Of a stretch of DNA of 11,334 nucleotides, positions 1 to 8,444 are shown in pieces. Each line of letters begins with the position of its first letter. Position 1 is the first letter of the stretch. Location of the stretch: NCBI GenBank assembly GCA_964569095.1, contig CAZMTB010000218.1, positions 1 to 11,334 of the forward strand, in the 5' to 3' direction. A program made the position numbers and the translations under genes. Below the pieces are notes generated by a model that worked only from the letters and a program-made list of their open reading frames with translations, had not been told where the DNA came from and did no database searches. Source of the stretch: JALWSI01 sp964569095 [NCBI: uncultured Aquificales bacterium] (lineage in GTDB: Bacteria; Thermosulfidibacterota; Thermosulfidibacteria; Thermosulfidibacterales).

Positions 1-1
1 C

Positions 2-901
2 GACATCACGGATGCCGCCACCTTGGCTCACCTGTTGAAGTACGATTCCGTTCACGGCCGGTTCGATGGAGAGGTCTCCCATACCGACGATGCCGTGGTG
101 GTTAATGGAGTAAAGATCCCGGTAAGCTCTGTGCGGGATCCTGCCGAGTTGCCCTGGAAGGAGTTGGGAGTGGATGTTGCCTTGGAGTCTACCGGTAGGT
201 TCCGCGACAGGGAGAATGCGTCAAAGCATCTGAAGGCAGGTGCAAAGAGGGTTATCATCTCTGCTCCGGGAAAGGATCCCGACGTCACCATAGTTCTCGG
301 GGTTAACCACCAGGAGTTTGATCCAGAGCGGCACTTCATCATCTCTAACGCATCTTGCACCACCAACTGCCTTGCCCCCGTGGCCAAGGTGCTGGACGAC
401 AACCTCGGCATAGTGTCGGGGTTCATGACCACTGTACACGCCTACACCAACGACCAGCGGATACTCGACCTTCCCCATGGAGATCTCAGAAGGGCCAGGG
501 CAGCGGCGGTCTCCATGATTCCTACCACCACGGGGGCCGCTGTGGCCGTGGGGCTGGTGTTGCCCCAGTTGCGGGGCAAGCTTGACGGCATGGCCATAAG
601 GGTGCCCACTCCCAATGTGTCTCTGGTGGATCTGGTGGTGCAGGTGGAGAAGGCCACCTCGGTTGAAGAGGTTAACTCCCTGCTCAAGGCTGCCTCAGAG
701 GGGGAGATGAAGGGGATACTGGGTTACTCAGAGGAGCCGCTGGTCTCGATAGATTACAACGGTTGTCCCCTATCCTCTGTAGTTGACGGGTTGTCCACCA
801 AGGTGATGGGGAACCAGGTGAAGGTTATCTCGTGGTACGACAACGAGGCAGGCTACTCCCACAGGGTCAAGGACCTGGCGGTGATGGTGGGAGAGGCCTG
901 A
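2..901 (+). CDS. gap: Glyceraldehyde-3-phosphate dehydrogenase, 5' truncated by the window edge
   Basis: This enzyme oxidises glyceraldehyde-3-phosphate with NAD and phosphate to 1,3-bisphosphoglycerate in the cytoplasm. The reading frame is open from base 2 to the TGA at 899-901 and gives 299 residues. Roughly the first 31 residues, including the Rossmann glycine-rich GFGRIGR segment, lie upstream of the window. The catalytic motif ASCTTNC is present, with the nucleophilic Cys at bases 356-358, and the activating His follows 27 residues later in TTVHAYTND, which is the family spacing. The first visible residue, Asp, aligns by eye with Asp32 of Bacillus-type enzymes, which favours NAD over NADP. 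The C-terminal [12 protein letters not shown] is canonical. The in-frame TTG at base 23 is not the start, because conserved family sequence continues upstream of it. Only 10 nt separate it from pgk, so co-transcription is likely. Confidence 0.97.
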   Translation, partial: DITDAATLAHLLKYDSVHGRFDGEVSHTDDAVVVNGVKIPVSSVRDPAELPWKELGVDVALESTGRFRDRENASKHLKAGAKRVIISAPGKDPDVTIVLGVNHQEFDPERHFIISNASCTTNCLAPVAKVLDDNLGIVSGFMTTVHAYTNDQRILDLPHGDLRRARAAAVSMIPTTTGAAVAVGLVLPQLRGKLDGMAIRVPTPNVSLVDLVVQVEKATSVEEVNSLLKAASEGEMKGILGYSEEPLVSIDYNGCPLSSVVDGLSTKVMGNQVKVISWYDNEAGYSHRVKDLAVMVGEA

Positions 902-911
902 TTGCAGATCC

Positions 912-2117
912 ATGGAGAGGGTTGAGGTACCCTACAAGACCCTGAAGGACGTGGACCTTCAGGGCAAGCTGGTCTTCATCAGGGTGGACTTCAACGTTCC
1001 CACCGATGACAACGGCAACATAACTGACGACATCAGGATAAGGGCTGCCCTGCCCACCCTCTCCTATGCCCTCGACCAGGGGGCCCGCTTGGTGGTGGCC
1101 TCTCACAGGGGGCGTCCCAAGGGGAGATGGATCCCGGAATTGAGCATGAGCCTGGTGAAGAAGAGAGTGGAGAGGCTTCTTCAAAGGGAGATCTCCTTCG
1201 TGGACGCCTGCGTAGGCGAGAAGGTGGAGGAGGCAAAGGCCAACTTGAAAGAGGGAGAGGTGCTTCTCCTGGAAAACCTAAGGTTCTACAAGGAGGAGAC
1301 CGAGAATGATCCCGAGTTCTCCGCGGAACTGGCCAAAGGGATAGAAGTTTACGTTAACGACGCCTTCGGGACTGCCCACAGGCGCCACGCCTCCACTTAC
1401 GGGATTGCGCGACACCTGAAGGTGAGGGTGATGGGCCTTCTCATGGAGAAGGAGATCGCCTACTTCAGGAAGGCCCTGGTCAATCCTTCCCGTCCTCTGG
1501 CCATACTCCTTGGTGGAATAAAGGTCTCCACCAAGCTCGGACTCATAGAGAACCTACTGAAGAAGGCCGACAAGGTGCTGATTGGAGGTGCCATGGCCTT
1601 CACCTTCCTGAGGGCCATGGGGTACCCCACAGGGGGGTCTATCGTTGAGGATGAGATGCTGGAGACCGCGAAGGACATACTGGAGGAGGCCAAGAAGAGA
1701 AGGGTGGCCTTCTACCTGCCTGTGGACTTCGTGTGCACCGAGGAGATAGACTTTGCTGCCCCTGCCAGGGTGGTTCCCTACCAGGAGGTGCCGGAGGGTT
1801 GGAAGGGGGTTGATATAGGCCCTGCTACCATTCGACTTTACGAGGAGAGCCTCACCAATGCCAGGACCATAGTGTGGAACGGTCCCATGGGCATCTTCGA
1901 GATGAACAGGTTCAAGAAGGGAACGGTTGCCATGGCCAAGTGCTTGGCGAACTCTTCTGCCCTCACCATTGCGGGAGGAGGAGACACAGATGTGGCAATA
2001 CACAAGGCAGGCTTTACCGAGAACTTCTCTTACATCTCTACCGGTGGAGGGGCCTTTCTGGAGCTGATGGAGAAGAACACCCTTCCATGTCTGGAGGTGC
2101 TGGAGAGGAAGGAGTGA
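912..2117 (+). CDS. pgk: Phosphoglycerate kinase
   Basis: Phosphoglycerate kinase transfers the acyl phosphate of 1,3-bisphosphoglycerate to ADP, making ATP and 3-phosphoglycerate. It uses the product of the gap gene just upstream. The 401 residues are a normal full length. Visible motifs are the signature RVDFNVP (24-30), the substrate-binding SHRGRP (64-69), AFGTAHR (151-157), GGIKVSTK (201-208), the nucleotide-binding GGGDT (355-359) and STGGGA (376-381). The segment at 201 usually reads GGAKVS, so the Ile at 203 is a mild deviation. The ATG at 912 is chosen because the protein then begins about 20 residues before RVDFNVP, as expected. Its ribosome binding site is weak or too distant: a GGGAGAGG run lies about 15 nt upstream. 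Translational coupling to gap may compensate. Confidence 0.97.
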   Translation: MERVEVPYKTLKDVDLQGKLVFIRVDFNVPTDDNGNITDDIRIRAALPTLSYALDQGARLVVASHRGRPKGRWIPELSMSLVKKRVERLLQREISFVDACVGEKVEEAKANLKEGEVLLLENLRFYKEETENDPEFSAELAKGIEVYVNDAFGTAHRRHASTYGIARHLKVRVMGLLMEKEIAYFRKALVNPSRPLAILLGGIKVSTKLGLIENLLKKADKVLIGGAMAFTFLRAMGYPTGGSIVEDEMLETAKDILEEAKKRRVAFYLPVDFVCTEEIDFAAPARVVPYQEVPEGWKGVDIGPATIRLYEESLTNARTIVWNGPMGIFEMNRFKKGTVAMAKCLANSSALTIAGGGDTDVAIHKAGFTENFSYISTGGGAFLELMEKNTLPCLEVLERKE

Positions 2118-2120
2118 TAG

Positions 2121-2882
2121 ATGCGTAGGGTCCTTGTTGCTGGTAACTGGAAGATGCACAAGACGGTGGGCGAAGCCCTTAGGTTCGTAGAGGGGCTTAT
2201 ACGCGAGTTCCCCCAGTCTCCCTCTGTTGAAGTGGCAGTTATGCCCCCATTCACGGCCCTCTACCCGGTGGCTCAGGTGTTGGAGGGTTCGTTTGTTGCC
2301 TTGGGTGCCCAGAATGTTTACTGGGAACCGGAGGGGGCCTACACGGGAGAGATCTCTCCCCAGATGCTGAAGGACGTGGGTTGTACCTACGCAGTGGTGG
2401 GGCACTCGGAGAGGCGCCACATATTTGGGGAACCAGACCAGTGGATTGCAAAGAAGGCCGTTGCCCTTCAGAAGGTGGGCGTCGTTCCTGTTATCTGCGT
2501 TGGAGAACGGATCGAGGATAGGGAAGCTGGGAAGGCCAAAGAGGTGGTGGCATCACAGCTTTCCGGGAGCACCAAGGGCGTAACCTGGGAGAATGATTGC
2601 CTGCCCGTTATTGCCTACGAACCGGTGTGGGCCATTGGAACGGGTAGAACCGCTACCCCGGAGATTGCCCAGGAGATGCACTCGTTCATCAGAGGTTGGA
2701 TGGAGGAGAGCCTTGGGGTAGAGGTTGCACAAAAGGCGCGCATTCTGTACGGAGGCAGCGTGAAGCCAGAGAACGCAAGGGGCCTGCTGGCGCAGAGGGA
2801 CATAGACGGTGCGCTGGTGGGAGGGGCCAGCTTAAAGGTTCACTCCTTTGCGGACATAATAAGAGAGGGAGAAGGTATATGA
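2121..2882 (+). CDS. tpiA: Triosephosphate isomerase
   Basis: This enzyme interconverts dihydroxyacetone phosphate and glyceraldehyde-3-phosphate. The 253 residues form a complete TIM barrel. Catalytic residues are all visible: Asn9 and Lys11 in AGNWKM, His95 in VVGHSERR, and Glu167 in AYEPVWAIGTG. The flexible loop 6 is at about 168-178, and the phosphate-binding GGS (211-213) and VGGASL (233-238) are present. The ATG at 2121 follows the pgk stop by 3 nt and has an AAGGAG at 2109-2114 with 6-nt spacing. Its stop overlaps the secG start in an ATGA arrangement. With gap and pgk it forms a standard triose module. Confidence 0.97.
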   Translation: MRRVLVAGNWKMHKTVGEALRFVEGLIREFPQSPSVEVAVMPPFTALYPVAQVLEGSFVALGAQNVYWEPEGAYTGEISPQMLKDVGCTYAVVGHSERRHIFGEPDQWIAKKAVALQKVGVVPVICVGERIEDREAGKAKEVVASQLSGSTKGVTWENDCLPVIAYEPVWAIGTGRTATPEIAQEMHSFIRGWMEESLGVEVAQKARILYGGSVKPENARGLLAQRDIDGALVGGASLKVHSFADIIREGEGI

Positions 2883-3364
2883 GTGCAGCTATTCTTGCGG
2901 TACACATCATCGTTTGCGTGGTCATGATACTCATCATCCTGCTTCAGCAGGGTAAGGGTGCCGAGATGGGAGCCACCTTTGGGGTTAGCGCGCAGGGGTC
3001 GGCGGTGTTTGGTCCTAAGGGTCCCACGCCCTTATTGGCGAAGATCACCGTGGGAGCGGCGGTGCTCTTCATGCTCACCTCGCTATCCTTGGCACTGCTC
3101 ACAACCAAGAGGTACTCTGCTACGGTGAGGCAGGTTAAGCCCATTGCACCGGTTGCGGTCCCTGCCAAGAAGGCCGTGCCCAAGTCTCCCATAAAGATGG
3201 GTCACCAGGTGGTTCCAAAGAGCGAGGTGCCTGAGAACATAAAGAGAGAGGTGGAAGGGGGAAGAAAGAAGGCTCCCCACGCCACGAAGAAGGCGCCGGT
3301 AGTCTCCCCTGCCACGAAGCCTGATAAGAACCACCAAAGCAAGGGCGTTCCCGCCACCAAGTAG
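2879..3364 (+). CDS. secG: Preprotein translocase subunit SecG with a long Lys/Pro-rich tail
   Basis: SecG is the small accessory subunit of the SecYEG inner-membrane channel. The ATG at 2879 overlaps the tpiA stop (ATGA) and places the first membrane segment at the very N-terminus, as in the family. Longer in-frame extensions run through tpiA and are not expected to be real. Of 161 residues, 3-22 form the first hydrophobic segment. The conserved LLQQGKGAEMGATFG loop follows, and about 55-77 form the second segment. After residue 78 comes a tail of about 80 residues rich in Lys, Pro, Ala and Val, with ATK occurring three times. Typical SecG proteins are about 75-110 residues, so the tail accounts for the excess. 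Placement after tpiA is common in bacteria. Confidence 0.93.
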   Translation: MSAAILAVHIIVCVVMILIILLQQGKGAEMGATFGVSAQGSAVFGPKGPTPLLAKITVGAAVLFMLTSLSLALLTTKRYSATVRQVKPIAPVAVPAKKAVPKSPIKMGHQVVPKSEVPENIKREVEGGRKKAPHATKKAPVVSPATKPDKNHQSKGVPATK

Positions 3365-3380
3365 GAGGCGAGGTTTTTAG

Positions 3381-4454
3381 GTGCTGGAGGATCTCCGTCG
3401 TCAGATAGACGAGATTGACGGGGAGATCCTCGCCCTGCTCAACAAGAGGGCGAAGATCGCCCTGAAGGTGGGGGAGACCAAGAGAAAGGAGGGTCTGCCC
3501 CTCTTTATCCCCGGGCGGGAGGAGAACGTCTTCAAGCGCTTGGGTGAGATGAATCCTGGTCCCTTTCCGAATAGATCGGTGGAGCTGGTCTTCAGGGAGA
3601 TCGTCTCTGCCTGCCTTGCAATTCAACACCCGGTAAAGGTGGCATTCCTGGGACCCGAGGCCACCTTCACCCATCAGGCGGGGGTTGAGTACTTCGGCTT
3701 GGGGGTGGAGTACATACCCATGAGGTACGTCGACGGCATATTCGAGGCGGTAGAGAGGGGCCAGGTCGACTTCGGGGTTGTTCCCTTTGAGAACTCCACG
3801 GAGGGTGTTGTCAGCCACACCCTCGACATGTTCCTATCGTCCGAGGTCCAGATATGCGGCGAGGTTTACCTCAAGGTCACCCACAACCTGCTCTCAATGT
3901 CGGGTTCCCTAAAGGAGGTTGAGGTGATCTACAGCCATCCCCATGCCACTGCCCAGTGTCGCAAGTGGATAACCTCGGCCCTTCCCAGGGTGAGGATAGT
4001 GGACATGCCCAGCACCGCCGAGGCCGCGTTGAGGGCCAAGGAGGATCCCAAGGGGGCGGCGATAGCAAGCGAGATGGCAGCTGGTCTCTACGGGCTCAAG
4101 ATTGCGGCGAGGCAGATAGAGGATCTCTCTGAGAACTACACCAGATTCCTGGTTTTGGGTATGCAAGGCGAGGAGCCAACGGGGGAGGACAAGACCTCGT
4201 TGCTCGTGAGCATATCGGACGAGGTTGGTGCCTTGCACAAGATTCTGCAGGGATTTGCCGAGAACCGCATAAACCTGACCAAGATAGAGTCGCGACCCTC
4301 GAGGCTGAGACCCTGGGATTACGTCTTCTTCATCGATCTCGAGGGGCATTCCAAGGACGAGAGGGTGAGCAAGGCCCTGGAGCGGGTGAAGGAGGTCTCA
4401 CTTGCCATGAAGGTTCTGGGATCCTATCCTGTGAAGAGAGCTAACAAACCTTGA
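3381..4454 (+). CDS. pheA: Bifunctional chorismate mutase / prephenate dehydratase (P-protein)
   Basis: This enzyme converts chorismate to prephenate and then to phenylpyruvate, the committed route to phenylalanine. Three domains are visible in 357 residues. The AroQ-type chorismate mutase (about 1-80) has Arg6, Arg23, Lys34 and Glu47 at positions matching the E. coli active site. The prephenate dehydratase domain (about 85-262) has GPEATFTHQA (91-100), PFENS (135-139) and the catalytic TRF (254-256). The ACT domain (about 272-350) has GALH (283-286) and ESRP (303-306), the phenylalanine-binding motifs. Feedback inhibition by phenylalanine is therefore expected. The start is GTG at 3381, because an in-frame TAG immediately precedes it. 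A GGAGGCGAGG purine run lies at 3364-3373. Confidence 0.95.
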   Translation: MLEDLRRQIDEIDGEILALLNKRAKIALKVGETKRKEGLPLFIPGREENVFKRLGEMNPGPFPNRSVELVFREIVSACLAIQHPVKVAFLGPEATFTHQAGVEYFGLGVEYIPMRYVDGIFEAVERGQVDFGVVPFENSTEGVVSHTLDMFLSSEVQICGEVYLKVTHNLLSMSGSLKEVEVIYSHPHATAQCRKWITSALPRVRIVDMPSTAEAALRAKEDPKGAAIASEMAAGLYGLKIAARQIEDLSENYTRFLVLGMQGEEPTGEDKTSLLVSISDEVGALHKILQGFAENRINLTKIESRPSRLRPWDYVFFIDLEGHSKDERVSKALERVKEVSLAMKVLGSYPVKRANKP

Positions 4455-4460
4455 GGTTTG
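4445..4460 (+). other. Small perfect hairpin at the pheA stop, just before the protease gene
   Basis: CAAACC (4445-4450) and GGTTTG (4455-4460) are perfectly complementary, with a TTGA loop that contains the pheA stop codon. No T tract follows, so it is not an intrinsic terminator. It sits 8 nt before the Shine-Dalgarno sequence of the next gene. A role in mRNA processing or coupling is only a guess. Confidence 0.35.
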
Positions 4461-4478
4461 GGAAGATCGGAGGAAGGC

Positions 4479-5825
4479 ATGAGAGCAAAGAGTAAGGTTT
4501 TGAGGTTATTGCTGGTTGGAGTTCTTGTTGGCGCGGTTGCGGTTGCAGTGTTGCCGATGACGGGAACCACCGCCGGGAAGAAGGGCAACAGGGAGAAGAT
4601 CTACGAGAAACTCAGCGTTTTTACCCAGGCCCTCAACTACATTGAGAAGAACTACGTGAAAGAGATAGATCCCCAAAAGCTGATCTACGGCGCCATAAAG
4701 GGTATGGTGGCAGAGCTGGATCCACACACAACCTTCATGACCCCTGACTTCTACAAGGAGATGGAGGTTGAGACCAAAGGTGAATTTGGGGGTCTTGGAA
4801 TAGAGATAACCATGAAAGAGGGTGTACTCACCATCGTCTCTCCCATTGAAGGAACACCAGCTTACAAGAAGGGCCTTAAAGCAGGAGACAGAATAATCGC
4901 CATAGAGGGCAACTCTACCCGGGGGCTCACCCTCATGGAGGCAGTGAAACGCCTTAGGGGAAAGAAGGGAACCAAGGTGACCATAACCATCCAGAGGGAC
5001 GGCGAGAAGCCCTTCGATGTTACCATAGTTAGGGACATAATAAAGGTGAAAAGCGTCTCTTACCGCATGGAGGATCCAAAGGCCAAGATAGGCTATGTGA
5101 GGATACGCTCCTTCCAGGAGAGAACCTCAAAGCAGCTCGATACCGCCCTGAAGGAACTCGAGAAGAAGGGCATGAAGGCCTTGATTCTCGATTTGCGCAA
5201 CAACCCAGGTGGACTTTTGAGCCAGGCGGTTGGGGTGTCGGACCGCTTCTTGGGCAAGGGTAAGCTGGTGGTCTCCATAAAAGGTAGGAACGGTTCCAAC
5301 GAGGTGAAGTTCATGGCCCATGCAGATCACACCTTCCCCTTCCATCCCATGGTGGTCCTGGTCAACGCTGGAAGCGCCAGTGCCTCCGAGATCGTAGCCG
5401 GAGCGTTGCAGGACTGGCACAGGGCAGTGATTGCCGGAGAGCGCACCTTCGGAAAGGGTTCTGTTCAGACGGTCTATCCCCTTAGCGATGGTTCTGCTCT
5501 CAAGCTCACCACGGCTGCTTACTACACTCCCTCTGGACGCTCTATCCAGGAGGAGGGGATAATCCCCGATGTGGAGATACCCTCTGACCTCACGGAGAAG
5601 GGCGAGGGGAACCGCACGGTGATCCGTGAGGAGAGCCTTAAACACCACTTTGCCCAGGGGGTTATTGGCCCTGCAAAGAGGGAGAAGGGCAAGAAGGGCA
5701 AGAAAGAGGGGGTTACTGAAAAGCTTAAAGACTACCAGCTCAAGTACGCCTTGCAGTTCTTAAAGGGCTGGTTGTTGATAAACAATAAGGAGATGTTTGG
5801 CGGGGCCAAAGCTGCCAAAAAGTAA
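4479..5825 (+). CDS. ctpA: Carboxy-terminal processing protease, S41 family with PDZ domain
   Basis: This is a serine protease of the CtpA/Prc type that trims or degrades proteins outside the inner membrane, often peptidoglycan hydrolases or their regulators. The ATG at 4479 is preferred over a TTG 21 nt upstream because a strong GGAGGAAGG precedes it at 4469-4477. Of 448 residues, about 1-30 form a signal peptide or anchor with a basic start and a Leu/Val core. A PDZ domain spans about 96-185. The catalytic core contains DLRNNPGG (238-245) and Ser301 in GSASASE, with Asp312 and Lys326 (FGKGSVQ) spaced exactly as Ser430, Asp441 and Lys455 of E. coli Prc. The C-terminal part is Lys-rich and includes a 9-bp tandem repeat, AAGGGCAAG, at 5685-5702. 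The last 29 nt overlap the next gene. Confidence 0.95.
   Translation: MRAKSKVLRLLLVGVLVGAVAVAVLPMTGTTAGKKGNREKIYEKLSVFTQALNYIEKNYVKEIDPQKLIYGAIKGMVAELDPHTTFMTPDFYKEMEVETKGEFGGLGIEITMKEGVLTIVSPIEGTPAYKKGLKAGDRIIAIEGNSTRGLTLMEAVKRLRGKKGTKVTITIQRDGEKPFDVTIVRDIIKVKSVSYRMEDPKAKIGYVRIRSFQERTSKQLDTALKELEKKGMKALILDLRNNPGGLLSQAVGVSDRFLGKGKLVVSIKGRNGSNEVKFMAHADHTFPFHPMVVLVNAGSASASEIVAGALQDWHRAVIAGERTFGKGSVQTVYPLSDGSALKLTTAAYYTPSGRSIQEEGIIPDVEIPSDLTEKGEGNRTVIREESLKHHFAQGVIGPAKREKGKKGKKEGVTEKLKDYQLKYALQFLKGWLLINNKEMFGGAKAAKK
5787..5799 (+). promoter_or_regulatory. Shine-Dalgarno and TTG start of the deacetylase gene
   Basis: AAGGAG at 5787-5792 lies 4 nt before a TTG at 5797-5799. The nearby ATG at 5793-5795 is in the protease frame, not in the deacetylase frame. 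The site is inside the end of the protease gene, which suggests translational coupling. It is the reason for choosing TTG as the start. Confidence 0.55.
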
Positions 5826-7203
5826 CTCAAAGAAAGGCACCCCAAGGGGCACTAAGGGCGGGAGGGCTTCCTCTGGAAATAGGAAGCCCCCTGCCAGATC
5901 CAGGAGGAAGAGGAGAACCTCCCCTCTTTTGTTGGCGGTTGTTTTGGGAGTGGTGGTGGCCGCTCTCGTGGTGGCTGGCCTCTTGATCCTCAGGGATAGG
6001 GCCACTAAGGGTGTAGCCTCAAAGGGAAGACTGGCGTCCCCTTCGCCAATGAGGGGATCATCGAAAAAGGTGGAGAGGGTGGTACTCTCTGTGCTCAGCG
6101 GGCTTGGAGAGAGTTCGCCCTCTCCAGTGGACTCTGCGGTTTACACCCAGTGTTCTCGAGATGGTTGCTGGAAGGTTCACACTGCCACCTACATTCTCCT
6201 TGCCAACGGCCTGTCCTCCAAAGGGATTCTCTCGCGGCTGAGAAAGGAGTTTCTCTCTCACGAGGGATTGAAGGGTATAGGGCTGGCGTTTCAGCCCTTT
6301 CAGTGGTTGAAGGGCGAGGGCCTCTCGGTATCCTTCTCCCAAGGGGGGCGTCTGCTTGGAAGATATACCTTTGTTGTTCTCTCACAGGGGGAGTCTGGGG
6401 GCGAGAAGAAGGTGGCCCTGCAGTTTAGACCCTCGGTATCCACCGGTGGCTTTGAGAAGAGAGAGGGACCCATGGTGGCCATAGTGATAGACGACGTTGG
6501 GTACACAAAGCACGCGGCTGACCTATTCCTCGACCTTCCCTTTCCGGTCACCATCTCGGTGATTCCCTTCACTCCCTTCGTGGACTACGCGATTAGAAGG
6601 GCAAGGGCCAAGGGTAAAGAGGTGATGCTTCACATACCCATGGAATCTGGAGGACATCGGGAGGCCATAGAACGCATGGAGTCGCGCACCAAGGGCATGT
6701 TGAGGGTGTCCATGAGCGATTCTGCGATACTATCTCTTCTCCGGAGGGAGATAGCTGCCGTTCCGGGTGCCGTGGGGGCGAATAACCACATGGGGTCCAG
6801 GTTTACGTGCAATCGCCACAAGATGGAGGTTGTGCTTGGGGAGCTTGGGAGGCACGGACTCTTCTTCCTCGACAGCCTCACCTCCTCCCGAAGCGTTGCC
6901 TACAGAACGGCCTTGAATATGGGAGTGCCGGCCCTCAGGCGCGACATCTTTCTCGACCACTCCCACGACAGGGCCTCCATGGATCGCCAGTTCAGGAGAT
7001 TGGCCGCCATTGCCCTGAAAAGGGGATACGCAGTGGCCATAGGCCATCCCTTAACTGCCACTTACAGGATGATCAAGGAGGGGGCTTCCAAATTGAGGGC
7101 CATGGGTATAGAGATCGTACCGATATCGAGGCTGTTGAGAAGAGTTGAAGGAGCCAAGCATGGGAGAAGCGGTTTTCAAAAGGCCCGAGAGCTTAACGGG
7201 TAA
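5797..7203 (+). CDS. Divergent polysaccharide deacetylase family protein (YibQ-like), membrane-anchored
   Basis: This belongs to the divergent polysaccharide deacetylase family (PF04748). Its substrate is uncertain, but an extracytoplasmic glycan is likely. Of 468 residues, 1-42 are very basic and 43-65 form a membrane anchor. About 88-218 form a separate segment I do not recognise, and the deacetylase-like domain runs from 226 to the end. Visible motifs are IDD (231-233), HIPME (279-283), NNHMGSRFT (329-337), Asp359, RRDIFLDH (381-388) and GHP (416-418). The usual HLPMEP has Ser for the last Pro here. Cys119 and Cys124 (CSRDGC) in the outer segment could form a disulfide. In many proteobacteria this family sits beside an S41 protease and envC, and the protease is directly upstream here but no envC is seen. 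The gene overlaps the next one by 44 nt. Confidence 0.88.
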   Translation: MAGPKLPKSNSKKGTPRGTKGGRASSGNRKPPARSRRKRRTSPLLLAVVLGVVVAALVVAGLLILRDRATKGVASKGRLASPSPMRGSSKKVERVVLSVLSGLGESSPSPVDSAVYTQCSRDGCWKVHTATYILLANGLSSKGILSRLRKEFLSHEGLKGIGLAFQPFQWLKGEGLSVSFSQGGRLLGRYTFVVLSQGESGGEKKVALQFRPSVSTGGFEKREGPMVAIVIDDVGYTKHAADLFLDLPFPVTISVIPFTPFVDYAIRRARAKGKEVMLHIPMESGGHREAIERMESRTKGMLRVSMSDSAILSLLRREIAAVPGAVGANNHMGSRFTCNRHKMEVVLGELGRHGLFFLDSLTSSRSVAYRTALNMGVPALRRDIFLDHSHDRASMDRQFRRLAAIALKRGYAVAIGHPLTATYRMIKEGASKLRAMGIEIVPISRLLRRVEGAKHGRSGFQKARELNG

Positions 7204-7900
7204 GCCTTTTCACTTCTGTCCGGGGTGTCACCACGGAATCGCCCACCGGATAGTGGCCCAGGTGATAGACGAGCTGGGGATAAGGGAAGACACCATAGGA
7301 ATTGCCCCCGTGGGATGCGCTGTCTTTCTCTACGACTACTTCAACCTGGACGTCTCCGAGTCCCCTCACGGCAGGGCGCCTGCGGTGGCCACGGGGATAA
7401 AGCGCTGCATGCCCGACAAGGTGGTGTTCTGCTACCAGGGAGACGGGGAGATCACCGCGATAGGCACCGCAGAGATAGTGCACGCGGCGAACCGGGGGGA
7501 GAACTTCACCGTCATCTACATCAACAACGCGGTTTACGGGATGACCGGGGGCCAGATGGCGCCCACCACCATAGTGGGACAGAAGGCCTCAACCTGTCCC
7601 TACGGCAGGGATCCCCAGAACTCCGGGTATCCAATACGAATGTCAGAGATGCTGGCCACGCTGGAGGCCCCTGCCTACCTGGCTAGGGTGGCCCTTACCT
7701 CCCCGGCTCGGGTGAAGAAGGCGAGGCAAGCGGTGAAGCGGGCCTTCCAGATGCAGCTTAACGAGATGGGTTTCTCCATGGTTGAGATACTGTCTGCCTG
7801 CCCCACCAACTGGAGGATGACTCCCCAGCAGGCCAACAGGTGGATAGAGGAGGAGATGATGCGTTACTTCCCCCTTGGGGTCTTCAAGGACAGGGGGTGA
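7160..7900 (+). CDS. 2-oxoacid:acceptor (ferredoxin) oxidoreductase, beta subunit, TPP-binding
   Basis: This is the thiamine-pyrophosphate and iron-sulfur subunit of an enzyme that reversibly converts a 2-oxoacid and CoA to acyl-CoA, CO2 and reduced ferredoxin. The sequence resembles KorB/VorB-type subunits (2-oxoglutarate or branched-chain 2-oxoacids), but the substrate cannot be fixed from it. The ATG at 7160 has AAGGAG at 7148-7153 with 6-nt spacing and is preferred over a TTG 15 nt upstream. Of 246 residues, the TPP motif starts at GDGE (94-97) and ends at NN (122-123). Cys20, Cys23, Cys53 and Cys214 have the spacing expected for the four [4Fe-4S] ligands of the family. It looks fully functional, yet the alpha subunit it needs is not in the window. 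It overlaps the deacetylase gene by 44 nt and precedes the gamma gene by 4 nt. Confidence 0.93.
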   Translation: MGEAVFKRPESLTGKPFHFCPGCHHGIAHRIVAQVIDELGIREDTIGIAPVGCAVFLYDYFNLDVSESPHGRAPAVATGIKRCMPDKVVFCYQGDGEITAIGTAEIVHAANRGENFTVIYINNAVYGMTGGQMAPTTIVGQKASTCPYGRDPQNSGYPIRMSEMLATLEAPAYLARVALTSPARVKKARQAVKRAFQMQLNEMGFSMVEILSACPTNWRMTPQQANRWIEEEMMRYFPLGVFKDRG

Positions 7901-7904
7901 TCCC

Positions 7905-8444
7905 ATGTCGAGCGCGGGAATAGACTTCTTCATTGCCGGAATAGGGGGACAGGGAGCCCTCACCGTTGGCAACATCCTTGCCACGGCGGCAGCTGATCAG
8001 GGACTCTACACCACCTGGTTGCCCATCTATGGGGTGGAGAAGAGAGGAGGAGAGGCAACTTGCACCGTGCTTCTCTCGGACTCTCCAATTGAGTCCCCGG
8101 TGGTGGGACAGCCGTCTACCGTTGTTCTCTTGCATCCCAAGATGCTCCACTACGTGGAGAGGGTGCGTCCCCAGGGCAGGCTGATCCTCAACACCTCTTT
8201 GGTTGGACCGGAGGAGGTGGATCGGGACGACCTCGAGATTATTGGCGTTCCCGCTACGGAGATGGCGGCCGAGCTGGGTAGCGAGCAGGCTGCCAATGTG
8301 GTGCTACTGGGACTCCTGGTTAAGCTGAGCGGCATTCTCTCACTGGACTCCGTGAGGCAGGTGCTGGAGGCCAAGCAGAGAGACGAGGTGGCGAGGGAGA
8401 TAAACAACAGGGCCCTGATCGCCGGTTACGACTTCGTGGGTTGA
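7905..8444 (+). CDS. 2-oxoacid:acceptor oxidoreductase, gamma subunit
   Basis: This is the gamma (CoA-domain) subunit that partners the beta subunit encoded 4 nt upstream. The ATG at 7905 is chosen because the family's N-terminal GIGGQG motif then falls at 12-17, and a purine-rich AGGGGG precedes it. The 179 residues are the usual length for a separate gamma subunit. The conserved strand GVEKRGGEATCTVLLSD (43-59) matches the family RGG-x(n)-C pattern, though most relatives have GPEMRGG or similar. The stop overlaps the TTG start of uppP in a TTGA arrangement. Together the two subunits lack the alpha and ferredoxin-like delta subunits that normally complete the complex. Confidence 0.92.
   Translation: MSSAGIDFFIAGIGGQGALTVGNILATAAADQGLYTTWLPIYGVEKRGGEATCTVLLSDSPIESPVVGQPSTVVLLHPKMLHYVERVRPQGRLILNTSLVGPEEVDRDDLEIIGVPATEMAAELGSEQAANVVLLGLLVKLSGILSLDSVRQVLEAKQRDEVAREINNRALIAGYDFVG

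Noticed and set aside
1554-2420. Long open frame on the - strand across pgk and tpiA
   Set aside because: It is antisense to two unambiguous glycolytic genes and shows no recognisable domain.
2696-2878. 61-residue N-terminal extension of secG
   Set aside because: It runs inside tpiA, and the ATG at 2879 puts the membrane segment where SecG proteins begin.
3135-3818. Long open frame on the - strand across secG and pheA
   Set aside because: It is a shadow of two real genes with no motif or plausible ribosome binding site.
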